Source of the DNA: an uncultured Bacteroidales bacterium | GTDB taxonomy: Bacteria > Bacteroidota > Bacteroidia > Bacteroidales > Bacteroidaceae | Direction of reading: 5' to 3' | Length of the DNA: 64,000 nucleotides | NCBI GenBank assembly: GCA_902801425.1 | Contig: CADCIQ010000035.1 | Location: 1 to 64,000 of the forward strand | Part shown: positions 51,953-60,529 of the stretch, one piece after another | Numbering within the stretch: the first letter of the stretch is position 1 | Layout: each line of letters opens with the position of its first letter | The notes under the pieces: model-generated | What the model was told of the DNA's origin: nothing | What the model saw: the letters and a program-made list of their open reading frames with translations, nothing else | Database searches by the model: none | Made by a program: the position numbers and the translations under genes

Positions 51953-52783
51953 TTAAGCCTCGTCGTGGTTTGCCTCGTATGTCTGAGCGATAGTGTAACC
52001 AACCTCGTCGAGAGCGTATGTGAGCTTGTCGATACGGTTAGAGAAGAAGTTGTAAGATACTACAGCGAGCCATGAAGTCAAGATACCGAGAGCGGTATTG
52101 ATAAGGGCCTCAGAAATACCAGTTGACAAAGCAACAGAGTCACCACCACCACCAGATGCAAGAGCAGCGAATGACTTGATCATACCAGTTACAGTACCGA
52201 ACAGAGCGGTAAGAGTACCCAGTGTTACGAGAGTAGCAAGGATAGGCATGTTCATCTGGAGAGTTGGCATCTCGAGCTGAACAGCTTCCTCGTGAGCCTG
52301 CTGGATCTTAGCAATCTTCTGAGCCTTCTTTACGCCCTGAAGAGCCTCAACCTCCTTGTAAGCCTTGAGAGAAGCACCAACTACGTTAGCAATTGTACCA
52401 CGCTGCTTGTCGCAGAGGTTCTGAGCCTCAACGAAATCGTTCTTAGCGAGAGCAGCCTTGATAGCTACAACGAACTTAGTTGTTGACATCTTACCGAAAG
52501 CTGTCTTCTGAGCGAGAAGGCGCTCAATAGAGAGACAAAGCACTGTGAGCATCAATGTGATCAGCACTGGCACAACGATACCACCTTTGTAGATTGTACC
52601 GAGCATGTTACCATTGAGAACCTCACCTTCTGGGTCGTTACCAACGAAGTTAGCTGGGTTACCGAGAACAAACTTGAAGATACATACTGCAACAACGAAC
52701 ATTGCTGCAATGATCCAAAACGCATTACGAACGCCCTGGAAGCCTGAAGACTTCTTTGGGGCTGGCTTTTGTGTAGCTGCCAT
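51953..52783 (-). CDS. exbB: ExbB/TolQ/MotA-family proton channel
   Basis: This 276-aa protein has three membrane segments (about 17-40, 70-90 and 180-250). The conserved region 'LATLVTLGTLTALFGTVTGMIKSFAAL' and the last helix 'ISEALINTALGILTSWLAVVSYNFF' are typical of ExbB. It forms the proton channel with the two ExbD proteins and drives TonB. It is the first gene of the operon; a -7 element TATCTTTG lies at 52913-52920 on the minus strand, giving a leader of about 120 nt. Confidence 0.93.
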   Translation of the reverse strand: MAATQKPAPKKSSGFQGVRNAFWIIAAMFVVAVCIFKFVLGNPANFVGNDPEGEVLNGNMLGTIYKGGIVVPVLITLMLTVLCLSIERLLAQKTAFGKMSTTKFVVAIKAALAKNDFVEAQNLCDKQRGTIANVVGASLKAYKEVEALQGVKKAQKIAKIQQAHEEAVQLEMPTLQMNMPILATLVTLGTLTALFGTVTGMIKSFAALASGGGGDSVALSTGISEALINTALGILTSWLAVVSYNFFSNRIDKLTYALDEVGYTIAQTYEANHDEA

Positions 52784-52912
52784 AATTTTTTTAGTTTAAG
52801 TTGTTAAATAAAAATTTGAGTTAATGAATTTTTCTTTTGATTTACGGTTAAAGAGCTCTTAAGTTTGAACATATTGTATGCCTTTTGAAAGGCTATTTTC
52901 CCGTTTCAAACG

Positions 52913-52920
52913 CAAAGATA
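52913..52920 (-). promoter_or_regulatory. -7 promoter element of the exb-tonB operon
   Basis: TATCTTTG on the minus strand, about 130 nt before ATG 52783; the -33 box is poor. Confidence 0.5.
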
Positions 52921-52971
52921 CAAATTAATATTGAAACAATCGTTGCAATTAAGAACTTTTAACACTATTTT

Positions 52972-54165
52972 TTAGTGAAGGCGTGAAAGACAGTCTTTGA
53001 TACGACGCATTGCCTCACGAATGTTATCATCGCTTGTAGCGTAGCTCATGCGGAAACATTCTGGGTCTCCGAATGCATCACCACCTACCGTTGCAACGTG
53101 TCCAACCTCGAGCAGGTACATTGCGAGATCAGTAGAATTCTGAATCGTGCGTTCACCGTCTGTCTTGCCATAGAAGCTTGTGCACTTAGGGAAGAGATAG
53201 AATGCACCCTGTGGTACGTTCACCTCAAGACCTGGGATGTCCTTGGCAAGCTCTACGATAAGGTTACGACGACGCTCGAATGCCACGCGCATCTCCTCTA
53301 CACAGTCCTGTGAGAGAACATAAGCAGCCTCTGCTGCCTTCTGGCTTACTGAGCATGGACCAGAAGTATATTGTCCCTGAAGCTTGTTACAGCCCTTGAC
53401 GATCCACTCTGGAGCCGCCATATAGCCGATACGCCAACCTGTCATAGCGTAAGCCTTACTTACACCGTTGATGATGATTGTCTGCTCCTTCATGCCAGGG
53501 AACTGAGCGATGCTCTCGTGCTTGCCCACGTAGTTGATGTGCTCGTAGATTTCATCAGCGAGGACATAAACCTCTGGATGCTTTCTGAGAACATTTGCAA
53601 GTCCCTCGAGCTCTTCCCTTGAATATACGCTACCTGTTGGGTTGCTTGGAGAGCAGAGGATGAGCATACGGGTCTTAGGAGTGATTGCAGCTTCGAGCTG
53701 AGCAGGAGTGATCTTGAAGTTCTGCTCGAAACCTGCAGGGATATGGACTGGTGTACCACCTGCGAGGAGAGCCATCTGTGGATAGCTTACCCAGTATGGT
53801 GCAGGGATGATAACCTCGTCACCATCGTCAACGAGTGCCATTACTGCGTTGCAGACAGCCTGCTTGGCACCATTGCTGACAAGAATCTCTGAAACTGAAT
53901 AGTCGAGACCGTTCTCGCGCTTGAGTTTCTCAACTACAGCTTTGCGAAGGTCTGGATAACCAGGTACTGGAGAGTAGCGTGACCAGTTATCGTCAACGGC
54001 CTTTTTCGCTGCTTCCTTGATGTGGTCTGGAGTGTTGAAATCCGGTTCTCCGACACTCATGTTGATTACGTCAATGCCCTGAGCCTTCATCTCGCTACTC
54101 TTCTGTGACATGGCGAGTGTGGCTGATGGTGCAAGTCTGTTAAGACGGTTTGATAAATGTACCAT
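52972..54165 (-). CDS. PLP-dependent class I aminotransferase (aspartate aminotransferase type)
   Basis: This 397-aa protein has the family's landmarks: VGEPDFNTP near 38, N175 in SPSNPTG, D204 in LADEIYE, the PLP lysine K237 in NGVSKAYAMTGWRIGY and the substrate Arg in FRMSYA near 370. It transfers amino groups between aspartate (or a related amino acid) and 2-oxoglutarate. Length and motifs fit the Ib/Igamma aspartate aminotransferase group. It is a single gene with a -7 element TACCTTTG at 54193-54200. Confidence 0.92.
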   Translation of the reverse strand: MVHLSNRLNRLAPSATLAMSQKSSEMKAQGIDVINMSVGEPDFNTPDHIKEAAKKAVDDNWSRYSPVPGYPDLRKAVVEKLKRENGLDYSVSEILVSNGAKQAVCNAVMALVDDGDEVIIPAPYWVSYPQMALLAGGTPVHIPAGFEQNFKITPAQLEAAITPKTRMLILCSPSNPTGSVYSREELEGLANVLRKHPEVYVLADEIYEHINYVGKHESIAQFPGMKEQTIIINGVSKAYAMTGWRIGYMAAPEWIVKGCNKLQGQYTSGPCSVSQKAAEAAYVLSQDCVEEMRVAFERRRNLIVELAKDIPGLEVNVPQGAFYLFPKCTSFYGKTDGERTIQNSTDLAMYLLEVGHVATVGGDAFGDPECFRMSYATSDDNIREAMRRIKDCLSRLH

Positions 54166-54192
54166 GTATAATTTGTGAAAAGTTTATTGGTG

Positions 54193-54200
54193 CAAAGGTA
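54193..54200 (-). promoter_or_regulatory. -7 promoter element of the aminotransferase gene
   Basis: TACCTTTG on the minus strand, about 30 nt before ATG 54165. Confidence 0.5.
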
Positions 54201-54307
54201 ATAATTTTCTTTCGTTTAATGAAATTATTGACGCAATTTTTAATGTTTTGCTTGCCAAATACACCAAAATTAGTTATAATATCCCCTTAAAATGTACCTA
54301 TTTATAT

Positions 54308-56230
54308 TTATAGAGAGTTCATTTTGCCGATTCTCTCAACTATTTTCGTGTTGGTAGCACGTATCTTGCGGAGGTCGGTCATCAGCCTTAGACGGAATCT
54401 CCACATTCGCAGGTAGAGGAAGATGCCGGCTGGCAGGATCAAAGCCGCCGTTATGTTCATCCACTTACGCTCGAAAGGGCGTGTGTGGGCTTTCTGCGAT
54501 ACTATCGGGTACTGGTTCAGGTATGACATTATGAACCTGTCGCGAGAATTTGAGAGATCCTCAATTATTTCCTCCAGTTCGGCACTTATTCGCTCAATCT
54601 CGTGGTCTGGCTGATAGCGGAAGAACACGTTGATGATGTTCGGCATTCGCATGAGGTGATGGCCGTATGCGTATGCACGTATCTGGTGCGACATGACAGA
54701 GAGACGCTTGGCATCATTAGCGTAGTCGGGATCGTTGATGATTACCTCCTTGCTTGCCACGTGTCGCTTGAGGCGAAGTCCGAGCAGGCGCATGAATGCA
54801 TTTCTGTATGCATCCATATTGAATACCATAGAATCCTTGTTTGCCTTATAGGTGACGAATGAAGCCAACGGGATGAGTACCGCTGGTGCCAAGCCCTTAC
54901 CGAACCATATAGGCCATGCTCCGAGTCGTGCCATTCGGCTTCCTGTATTGTCGAGAATATAGAACACGATGAACACGAGAACCGAGATGATGACAGGCAC
55001 ACCAAGTCCACCCTTTCTGATGATAGCTCCCAATGGTGCTCCTATGAAGAAGAATATGAGACAGGTGAGTGACAACGTGAATTTGTTCACAGCCTCAATC
55101 CAATGCTTACGTATCAGCTGGTCTGTATCGCTGATGGTCTCCTGTCGGTATTTAAGGTCCATTGTCGCTCTCTCTATGTTGTTGAGGGTGCGTTGCAGGG
55201 CACGGAGCTTGTTGGTCGGTTTAAGTTTTGACACAACGGTATCAAACGAGTATGTGCTCTGTTGGCCTTGCTTGACGGCTGTAATAGAGTCGTTCTTGCT
55301 GATATTCCTTGGGAATGACATGTCTGAGAGCTGCCATTCAAGGATTTTTCGTGTCGCTTTTCCTATGCTGTCGCAGTCTTTGTTCAGGGAATCAACCGTA
55401 TGGGAGATCTGTTGCAGACTCTTAGCCTCGGCTTTGTTTGACAGGTCTGCCATATCAGCCATGTTCATACCGCTGTTGAACTCGAGCAGAATCTTCTTGC
55501 TGATGAATGATTCCCTTCGGTATGGTACGTTGGCATTACCGCCAAATTGCTGCGGATGCATATTCTCGAACCTCTCGAACCACTCTCCGCTATATAGCGT
55601 GAGCAGCAGATGTTGCTTGTCGGCTGTGGATTGCATCTTGCCTGAATCGGCAAGTATGATGGCAGCATCATTAAATGAGTTGTTCATACGGTAAATCATG
55701 ACACCGTAGAGCATACCTGTATTAAGGTCTTTCTTCTGCACGTACAGGTTACATTGTGGTATGCGGTCATAGAAGATACCCTCAGGAATCTCAAGTTCAG
55801 GAGACTTCTGTTTTATTGAGATTAGCAGCTGTGTGAGGTTCTTTGTCGATTTCGGACCTATGTTGTTCTGGAAATAGAACGAGCCTACCGTGATAAAGCA
55901 GCAAATGATGATCAGCGGGCGCAATGTCTGCATCAATGATATGCCCGCAGCCTTTATTGCCGTCAACTCGCTGTTCTCGCCTATGTTACCCATGGTTATG
56001 AGCGAGGCAAGGAGAATGGCAAGAGGAAGAGCCTGTGGTATGACCATCAATGAGAGGTGCCAGAAGAACTGCGCGAGTATGTCAATGGAGAGTCCCTTAC
56101 CGATAAGTTCATCGACATAACGCCACACGAACTGCATCATCAGCACGAAGAGGCTGATGCAGAAAGTGCCGGCAAAAAGCAGCATAAACTGCTTTACTAT
56201 ATATATGTCGAGTTTCTTGATCCTGTACAT
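54308..56230 (-). CDS. LptF/LptG-family permease (YjgP/YjgQ)
   Basis: This 640-aa protein has N-terminal membrane helices ('YIVKQFMLLFAGTFCISLFVLMMQFVWRYVDELIGKG' is the family signature), a large periplasmic beta-jellyroll region (about 125-380) and a second group of helices (about 385-455). A long cytoplasmic tail with one more hydrophobic segment ('MNITAALILPAGIFLYLRM') follows. Proteobacterial LptF/G are about 360 aa; the extra tail is usual for Bacteroidales members. It works with LptB2 to extract LPS from the inner membrane. A -7 element TAATTTTG lies at 56247-56254. Confidence 0.88.
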   Translation of the reverse strand: MYRIKKLDIYIVKQFMLLFAGTFCISLFVLMMQFVWRYVDELIGKGLSIDILAQFFWHLSLMVIPQALPLAILLASLITMGNIGENSELTAIKAAGISLMQTLRPLIIICCFITVGSFYFQNNIGPKSTKNLTQLLISIKQKSPELEIPEGIFYDRIPQCNLYVQKKDLNTGMLYGVMIYRMNNSFNDAAIILADSGKMQSTADKQHLLLTLYSGEWFERFENMHPQQFGGNANVPYRRESFISKKILLEFNSGMNMADMADLSNKAEAKSLQQISHTVDSLNKDCDSIGKATRKILEWQLSDMSFPRNISKNDSITAVKQGQQSTYSFDTVVSKLKPTNKLRALQRTLNNIERATMDLKYRQETISDTDQLIRKHWIEAVNKFTLSLTCLIFFFIGAPLGAIIRKGGLGVPVIISVLVFIVFYILDNTGSRMARLGAWPIWFGKGLAPAVLIPLASFVTYKANKDSMVFNMDAYRNAFMRLLGLRLKRHVASKEVIINDPDYANDAKRLSVMSHQIRAYAYGHHLMRMPNIINVFFRYQPDHEIERISAELEEIIEDLSNSRDRFIMSYLNQYPIVSQKAHTRPFERKWMNITAALILPAGIFLYLRMWRFRLRLMTDLRKIRATNTKIVERIGKMNSL

Positions 56231-56246
56231 TTTTGTAATTGCGGTG

Positions 56247-56254
56247 CAAAATTA
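56247..56254 (-). promoter_or_regulatory. -7 promoter element of the LptF/G gene
   Basis: TAATTTTG on the minus strand, about 18 nt before ATG 56230, which supports that start. Confidence 0.5.
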
Positions 56255-56352
56255 GTATAAAAAATTAAGACTACCAAACAATTCCACACAAAAAAGTATC
56301 TCTTAACTTTCGTCACCAAAAGTAGGTTGCAGTTCCGCTCTGCCTCCGTAGT

Positions 56353-56448
56353 ATCTCCATCGCTTCTCCATCGCATCTCCATCGTTAGTCCATCGAAACG
56401 ATGGAGTATCGATGGATTACCGATGGATAATCGATGGATTATCTTCGG
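56353..56448. repeat. CCATCG-type tandem/inverted repeat hairpin, second copy
   Basis: Tandem TCTCCATCGC-like units at the left and CGATGGATTA-like units at the right pair across a CGAAACG centre. Read on the minus strand it begins CCGAAGATAATCCATCGAT, as the copy at 20117-20221 does. A low-complexity GGGTGTTGGGTGATAGG stretch (about 56462-56505) follows. Confidence 0.8.
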
Positions 56449-56560
56449 AAGAAGAGGGGGGGGCTTGGGTGTTGGGTGATAGGTTGTTGGGGTTGGGTGT
56501 TGGAAATAAAAAAGGTCAGGTTTTTGCCTTTGCTTGCAAAAACCTGACCTTCGCAGATCA

Positions 56561-56749
56561 CTACTTATGTCGGTTGGCTCTCTGTTCACGATACTTTGCC
56601 TTTTGCTTGGCAGATCCCGAACCGTGAGCACCAGTTATGTATTTTTTCTTCTTTGCCTTGGTCTTCACCTTACCGTCGTCCTCCTTTGGCTTTGTGCCTC
56701 CGCGAGAGAATGAGATGCCGTTGACCAGGATGTCATCAAAATCTGTCAT
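56561..56749 (-). CDS. Small basic protein of 62 aa
   Basis: This small gene starts at ATG 56749, one base after the stop of the PurH-like gene, so it is translationally coupled. The product is rich in Lys/Arg/Gly, especially in the second half ('KVKTKAKKKKYITGAHGSGSAKQKAKYREQRANRHK'), and looks like a nucleic-acid- or ribosome-associated protein. I do not recognise the family. The longer open frame extending to 56947 is only an overlap with the PurH-like gene. Confidence 0.6.
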   Translation of the reverse strand: MTDFDDILVNGISFSRGGTKPKEDDGKVKTKAKKKKYITGAHGSGSAKQKAKYREQRANRHK

Positions 56750-56750
56750 A

Positions 56751-57948
56751 TTAATGGTGGAACAGGCGAACGCCAGTGAATGCCATTGTGATACCGTACT
56801 TGTCGCAAGTCTCGATGACATTGTCATCACGAACAGAACCACCTGCCTGTGCGATGAACTCAACACCTGACTTGTGAGCACGCTCGATGTTGTCGCCGAA
56901 TGGGAAGAAAGCGTCAGAACCGAGAGCAACCTTTGTGTTCTGTGCAATCCATGCCTTCTTCTCCTCGCGTGTCAGAGGCTCTGGCTTCTCTGAGAAGAAG
57001 TTCTGCCATACGCCCTCTGCGAGTACATCCTCATAGTCGTCAGAGATATAAACGTCGATTGTGTTGTCGCGATCTGCACGACGGATTCCCTCCTTGAATG
57101 GGAGGTTCATAACCTTTGGACACTGGCGCAACCACCAGATATCAGCCTTGTTACCAGCAAGACGAGTGCAATGGATACGGCTCTGCTGACCAGCACCGAT
57201 ACCGATAGCCTGACCGTCCTTAACGTAGCATACTGAGTTAGACTGAGTATATTTGAGGGTGATGAGGGCAATCATAAGATCGCGCTTAGCCTCGTCGCTG
57301 AAAGTCTTGCTCTTGGTTGGGATGTTCTCAAAGAGAGCTGGATCGTTGAGCTTGATCTCGTTTCTGCCCTGCTCGAATGTAATGCCGAAACATTGCTTTG
57401 TCTCGATAGGAGCAGGAGTATAGTTAGGGTCGATCTTGATTACGTTGTAAGTACCCTTACGCTTGTCGCGAAGAATCTGAAGAGCCTCCTCTGTGTAGTC
57501 TGGAGCGATAACACCATCACTAACCTCACGCTTGATGAGAGTAGCAACAGCTGCATCACAAGTATCAGAGAGGGCGATGAAGTCACCATAGCTTGACATA
57601 CGGTCTGCACCACGAGCACGAGCGTAAGCACATGCGATAGGAGAGAGAGGAATCTTTACGTCGTCAACGAAATAGATCTTCTTCAATGTGTCTGAAAGAG
57701 GCAGGCCGACAGCGGCACCAGCAGGACTAACGTGCTTGAAGCTTGCTGCAGCACAGAGACCAGTAGCCTCCTTGAGCTCCTTGACAAGCTGCCAAGAGTT
57801 GAGTGCGTCGAGGAAGTTGATGTATCCAGGACGTCCGTTAAGAACTTCGATAGGCAGTTCGCCTTCGGTGATGAAGATACGAGACGGCTTCTGATTTGGG
57901 TTACAGCCGTACTTGAGAGCTAGTTCTCTTGAGAGCTAGTTCTTTCAT
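56751..57948 (-). pseudogene. purH: PurH-like AICAR formyltransferase, frameshifted by a 16-bp duplication
   Basis: The frame from 57686 downward (311 aa) matches the AICAR transformylase domain ('AGGSVRDDNVIETCDKYGITMAFTGVRLFHH' is the family C-terminus). The family N-terminus (ALKYGCNPNQKPSRIFI..., then LNGRPGYINFLDALNSWQLVKELKE) is encoded in the same frame upstream to about 57935. The natural ATG at 57948 is out of frame because AGAACTAGCTCTCAAG is tandemly duplicated (57912-57927 and 57928-57943, shown as minus-strand sequence). Removing one copy restores an open frame of 393 codons. No ATG, GTG or TTG lies in frame before TTG 57686. It lacks the IMP cyclohydrolase half of bifunctional PurH, as do the short Bacteroidales paralogues. 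It is either a recent loss of function, a phase-variable state or an assembly error. Confidence 0.8.
57912..57943. repeat. 16-bp tandem duplication at the purH-like start
   Basis: Two perfect adjacent copies of CTTGAGAGCTAGTTCT (plus strand). Sixteen bases is not a multiple of three, so copy number sets the reading frame of the gene. Confidence 0.9.
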
Positions 57949-57966
57949 TTTTGTAAAAGTAATAAT

Positions 57967-58104
57967 GAGCCCCTCACCTGCCCTTCGGGCATCCTCTCCC
58001 CAAGGGGCGAGGGGGAATATTAGTAATAAGCCCTCACAAGCGATTAATGGTAACTTTTATCCTCGCCCCTTGGGGAGAGGATGCCCAAAGGGCAGGTGAG
58101 GGGC
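57967..58104. repeat. Large inverted repeat GCCCCTCACCTGCCC...GGGCAGGTGAGGGGC
   Basis: Arms of about 44-48 nt (57967-58015 and 58061-58104) are nearly perfect complements, separated by about 45 nt. Each arm contains the sub-palindromes TGCCCTTCGGGCA or CCCCAAGGGG. It sits just upstream of the PurH-like ATG and downstream of a 48-aa gene, where it may act as a terminator or an mRNA barrier. Confidence 0.85.
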
Positions 58105-58109
58105 TGTTT

Positions 58110-58256
58110 TTAATTCTTTGCCAATTCCTTTTGCAGGTCTTCCCATGTCTGGAAACCTGCAAGAAGGGCTATCTTGTCAAGTGCCTCCTTTGATGGGTGT
58201 TCGTATTTCTTTACTATTTCCCATGCCTTGTGGAGATCAATATGTAGATGTTTCAT
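58110..58256 (-). CDS. Small 48-aa helical protein
   Basis: ATG 58256 to TAA 58110 encodes MKHLHIDLHKAWEIVKKY followed by EHPSKEALDKIALLAGFQTW and a charged tail ending KELAKN. It is amphipathic and helical, and the codons look native. It lies between the rplS terminator and the large inverted repeat and is preceded by CTCCTTCAAG. I do not recognise it. It could be a real small protein, as the sequence is composed like a folded domain rather than like noise. Confidence 0.6.
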   Translation of the reverse strand: MKHLHIDLHKAWEIVKKYEHPSKEALDKIALLAGFQTWEDLQKELAKN

Positions 58257-58270
58257 CTTGAAGGAGAATT

Positions 58271-58302
58271 AAAAAAAGACCCACACGGGGTGAGTCTTTT
58301 TA
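58271..58302 (-). terminator. Terminator after rplS
   Basis: On the minus strand AAAAAGACTCACCCCGTGTGGGTCTTTTTTT forms a stem with a T-run, beginning 18 nt after the rplS stop. Confidence 0.85.
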
Positions 58303-58319
58303 TTTTCTGTGTGCACAAA

Positions 58320-58676
58320 TTACTTTGTAACAACACGCTTTTCAGCGATACGAGCCTTCTTACCTGTAAGGTTACGGAGGTAGTAGAGCTTAGCGCGACG
58401 TACCTTACCGTGCTTGTTCACCTCGATAGATTCGATAGCAGGAGACTCGATTGGGAAGATACGCTCTACACCAATTGTACCTGACATCTTACGAACTGTG
58501 AAGCGCTTCTTGTCACCATGACCAGAAATCTTGATAACTACGCCACGATAGAGCTGGATACGCTCCTTTGAACCCTCGATAATTTTGTAAGCGACAGTGA
58601 TAGTGTCACCTGGCTTGAACTCAGGGAACTTCTTGCCGGTTGCAAATGCTTCTTCAGCAACTTTGATCAAATCCAT
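58320..58676 (-). CDS. rplS: 50S ribosomal protein L19
   Basis: This 118-aa protein has all bL19 hallmarks: '[29 protein letters not shown]', '[28 protein letters not shown]', '[12 protein letters not shown]'. It sits at the 30S-50S interface of the ribosome. It is a single-gene unit here, with a -7 element TAATTTTG at 58772-58779 and a terminator at 58271-58302. It is a useful chromosomal, core-genome anchor for this window. Confidence 0.97.
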   Translation of the reverse strand: MDLIKVAEEAFATGKKFPEFKPGDTITVAYKIIEGSKERIQLYRGVVIKISGHGDKKRFTVRKMSGTIGVERIFPIESPAIESIEVNKHGKVRRAKLYYLRNLTGKKARIAEKRVVTK

Positions 58677-58771
58677 TTTGTTGAATTGTTTTATTAAATT
58701 GTTGTATCGTTCTAGCGCAACATAGTGGGTAACACTTCTCCCTCACCATCGGTTACGCCGGAAAGCGGGTG

Positions 58772-58779
58772 CAAAATTA
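58772..58779 (-). promoter_or_regulatory. -7 promoter element of rplS
   Basis: TAATTTTG on the minus strand gives a leader of about 90 nt before ATG 58676. That leader, with GCGCAAC...GGTTACGCC words, might hold autoregulatory structure, but I cannot define one. Confidence 0.5.
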
Positions 58780-58853
58780 CTCATTTTCCTTTGACTTACC
58801 AAACTTTTTTCGACTTTTTTCTCAATTTCCTTTTATAATTAACTAAAAAAGAG

Positions 58854-58861
58854 TAATTTTG
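58854..58861 (+). promoter_or_regulatory. -7 promoter element of the 5'-nucleotidase genes
   Basis: TAATTTTG lies about 30 nt before ATG 58891 and diverges from the rplS promoter. Confidence 0.5.
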
Positions 58862-58890
58862 CATCGTTTTTCCAAATAACAGTCCTACTT

Positions 58891-59661
58891 ATGAAAAGGT
58901 ATATAAGGAATTTGTCACTTGTTTCTGCTGTCGTGATAAGCATCGTTTCTTGCTCGTCACACCAATATTCCGTGCAGTCTGTTGACTATCAGCGAGTGAC
59001 CATTGACTCGCAGTTTGATGCACTCCCTGATGCAGAGGCTATTGCATTCCTTGCCCCTTTCAAAGCCAAGGTTGATAGTCTGATGTCGCCTGTCGTTGGT
59101 CGTGTGGCTTGCGATATGGATGCTGACCGTCCGGAGAGCAAGCTTTCCAATCTCCTTGCCGACATCCTTATCTGGGCTGCTAAGGACTTTGACGAGAAGC
59201 CTGTAATCTCCGTTTATAACATGGGTGGAATACGTGCTTCTCTCAGCAAGGGTGATGTGACTATCGGAAATGTCATAGATGTTGCTCCTTTTGAAAACAA
59301 GCTGTGTTTCATGACCTTGAAAGGTTCTCAGGTTACAACCCTCTTTGAGCAGATTGCAGCCCGAGGAGGTGAGGGCTGCAATCATGCCGTGAGGGCGGTC
59401 ATAAGTAAGGACAATAAACTGGTAAGTCTGAAGATAAATGGTGAGGAGGTCAATCCTGACGCTGATTATAGGGTAGCCACGATAGATTATCTTGCAGACG
59501 GAAATGACGGTTTGCCTATTCTGAAGTCGGGCACTAATCGTAAGATGCTGATCGATAAGAGTAATAACCTTCGTTTCATTATCATGGATTTTTTCCGGGA
59601 GAATACTAAACAAGGTCGTGAGGTTCATGCCGAGGTTGAAGGTAGGATAACAGTAGAGTAG
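58891..59661 (+). CDS. 5'-nucleotidase C-terminal-domain lipoprotein
   Basis: This 256-aa protein has a lipobox (SIVSC|SSHQ). It contains only the substrate-binding C-terminal domain of UshA-type 5'-nucleotidases: 'SKLSNLLADILIWAAK', the nucleotide-binding 'YNMGGIRASLSKGDVTIGNVIDVAPFENKL' and the 'TIDYLADGNDGLPIL' loop that normally carries the stacking aromatic residues. The metallophosphatase half is a separate protein encoded 13 bp downstream. The two together should make one periplasmic nucleotidase. Confidence 0.88.
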   Translation: MKRYIRNLSLVSAVVISIVSCSSHQYSVQSVDYQRVTIDSQFDALPDAEAIAFLAPFKAKVDSLMSPVVGRVACDMDADRPESKLSNLLADILIWAAKDFDEKPVISVYNMGGIRASLSKGDVTIGNVIDVAPFENKLCFMTLKGSQVTTLFEQIAARGGEGCNHAVRAVISKDNKLVSLKINGEEVNPDADYRVATIDYLADGNDGLPILKSGTNRKMLIDKSNNLRFIIMDFFRENTKQGREVHAEVEGRITVE

Positions 59662-59674
59662 GGAGGTAAGCCAA

Positions 59675-60505
59675 ATGAGAAAGATATTGTTCCTTTGCTT
59701 TTTTGTCGCACTTAATGCCTTTGCACAAAAGGGTATCGTGGTACTTCATTCCAACGATTGCCATTCGCAGATTTATCCATTCAGCAAGAACTTAGCTGAC
59801 AGGAAAAAAGCGGATCTTGGTGGATTCGCCCGTCGTGTGGTGTATGTCAAGCAGCAACGCAAGCTTACTCCAAACCTTCTGCTCTTTGATTGTGGTGACT
59901 TCTCTCAAGGCTCACCTTACTATAATATATACCGGGGAGAGGTGGAGATTGGACTTATGAACATCATGGGATATGATGCTGCCACAATCGGTAATCATGA
60001 GTTTGATTTCGGACTTGACAATATGGCGTGTATCTTCAAGATGGCTAAGTTCCCTATCGTGTGCGCAAACTATGATTTCTCAGGAACAGTTCTTGAAGGG
60101 ATAGTAAAGCCATATACCATTATCAAACGTAATGGTGTCAAGATTGGCGTGTTCGGTCTCTCGCCTAAACTTGAAGGACTTGTTCTTCGCGAGAATTATG
60201 GTAATGTCAAGTATCTTGATCCAATTACCGTTACAAAGAATGTTGTCAAGACTCTCCGTGAAAAGGAGAAATGCGATCTTGTCATCTGTCTTTCGCATCT
60301 TGGTTGGAAAACTGGCGATGAAGAACCTTCTGACGAGCGTTTAGTGCCTCAAACTGAGGGCATTGACCTCGTTCTTGGCGGACATACCCATACATATCTC
60401 AATCCTGCAAAGATGGTAGAGAATGCCTCTGGAAAGAAAGTTCCTGTCAGTCAGAATGGCAAAAGCGGAATCTATCTTTCCCGTTTTGATATTCATTTGA
60501 AATAG
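59675..60505 (+). CDS. 5'-nucleotidase metallophosphatase-domain protein
   Basis: This 276-aa protein has a signal peptide (…ALNAFAQ) and the five metallophosphatase motifs: HSNDCHS (D and H ligands), FDCGDFSQGS, GNHEFDFG, CLSHLGW and GGHTHTYL. This is the catalytic half of UshA; the substrate half is encoded just upstream, so the domain order is reversed relative to the fused enzyme. It presumably hydrolyses nucleotides or nucleotide sugars in the periplasm to salvage nucleosides and phosphate. Confidence 0.9.
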   Translation: MRKILFLCFFVALNAFAQKGIVVLHSNDCHSQIYPFSKNLADRKKADLGGFARRVVYVKQQRKLTPNLLLFDCGDFSQGSPYYNIYRGEVEIGLMNIMGYDAATIGNHEFDFGLDNMACIFKMAKFPIVCANYDFSGTVLEGIVKPYTIIKRNGVKIGVFGLSPKLEGLVLRENYGNVKYLDPITVTKNVVKTLREKEKCDLVICLSHLGWKTGDEEPSDERLVPQTEGIDLVLGGHTHTYLNPAKMVENASGKKVPVSQNGKSGIYLSRFDIHLK

Positions 60506-60529
60506 GATGTGCCTATTTCAGATGGAATT

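Noticed and set aside
56751..57686. Functional 311-aa PurH-like protein starting at TTG 57686
   Set aside because: About 80 conserved N-terminal residues are encoded upstream in the same frame, so a TTG start would remove part of the fold. A duplication explains the break better.
58957..59628. 223-aa open frame antisense to the 5'-nucleotidase gene
   Set aside because: The plus-strand gene has a lipobox and family motifs throughout. The antisense frame is open only because of codon bias.
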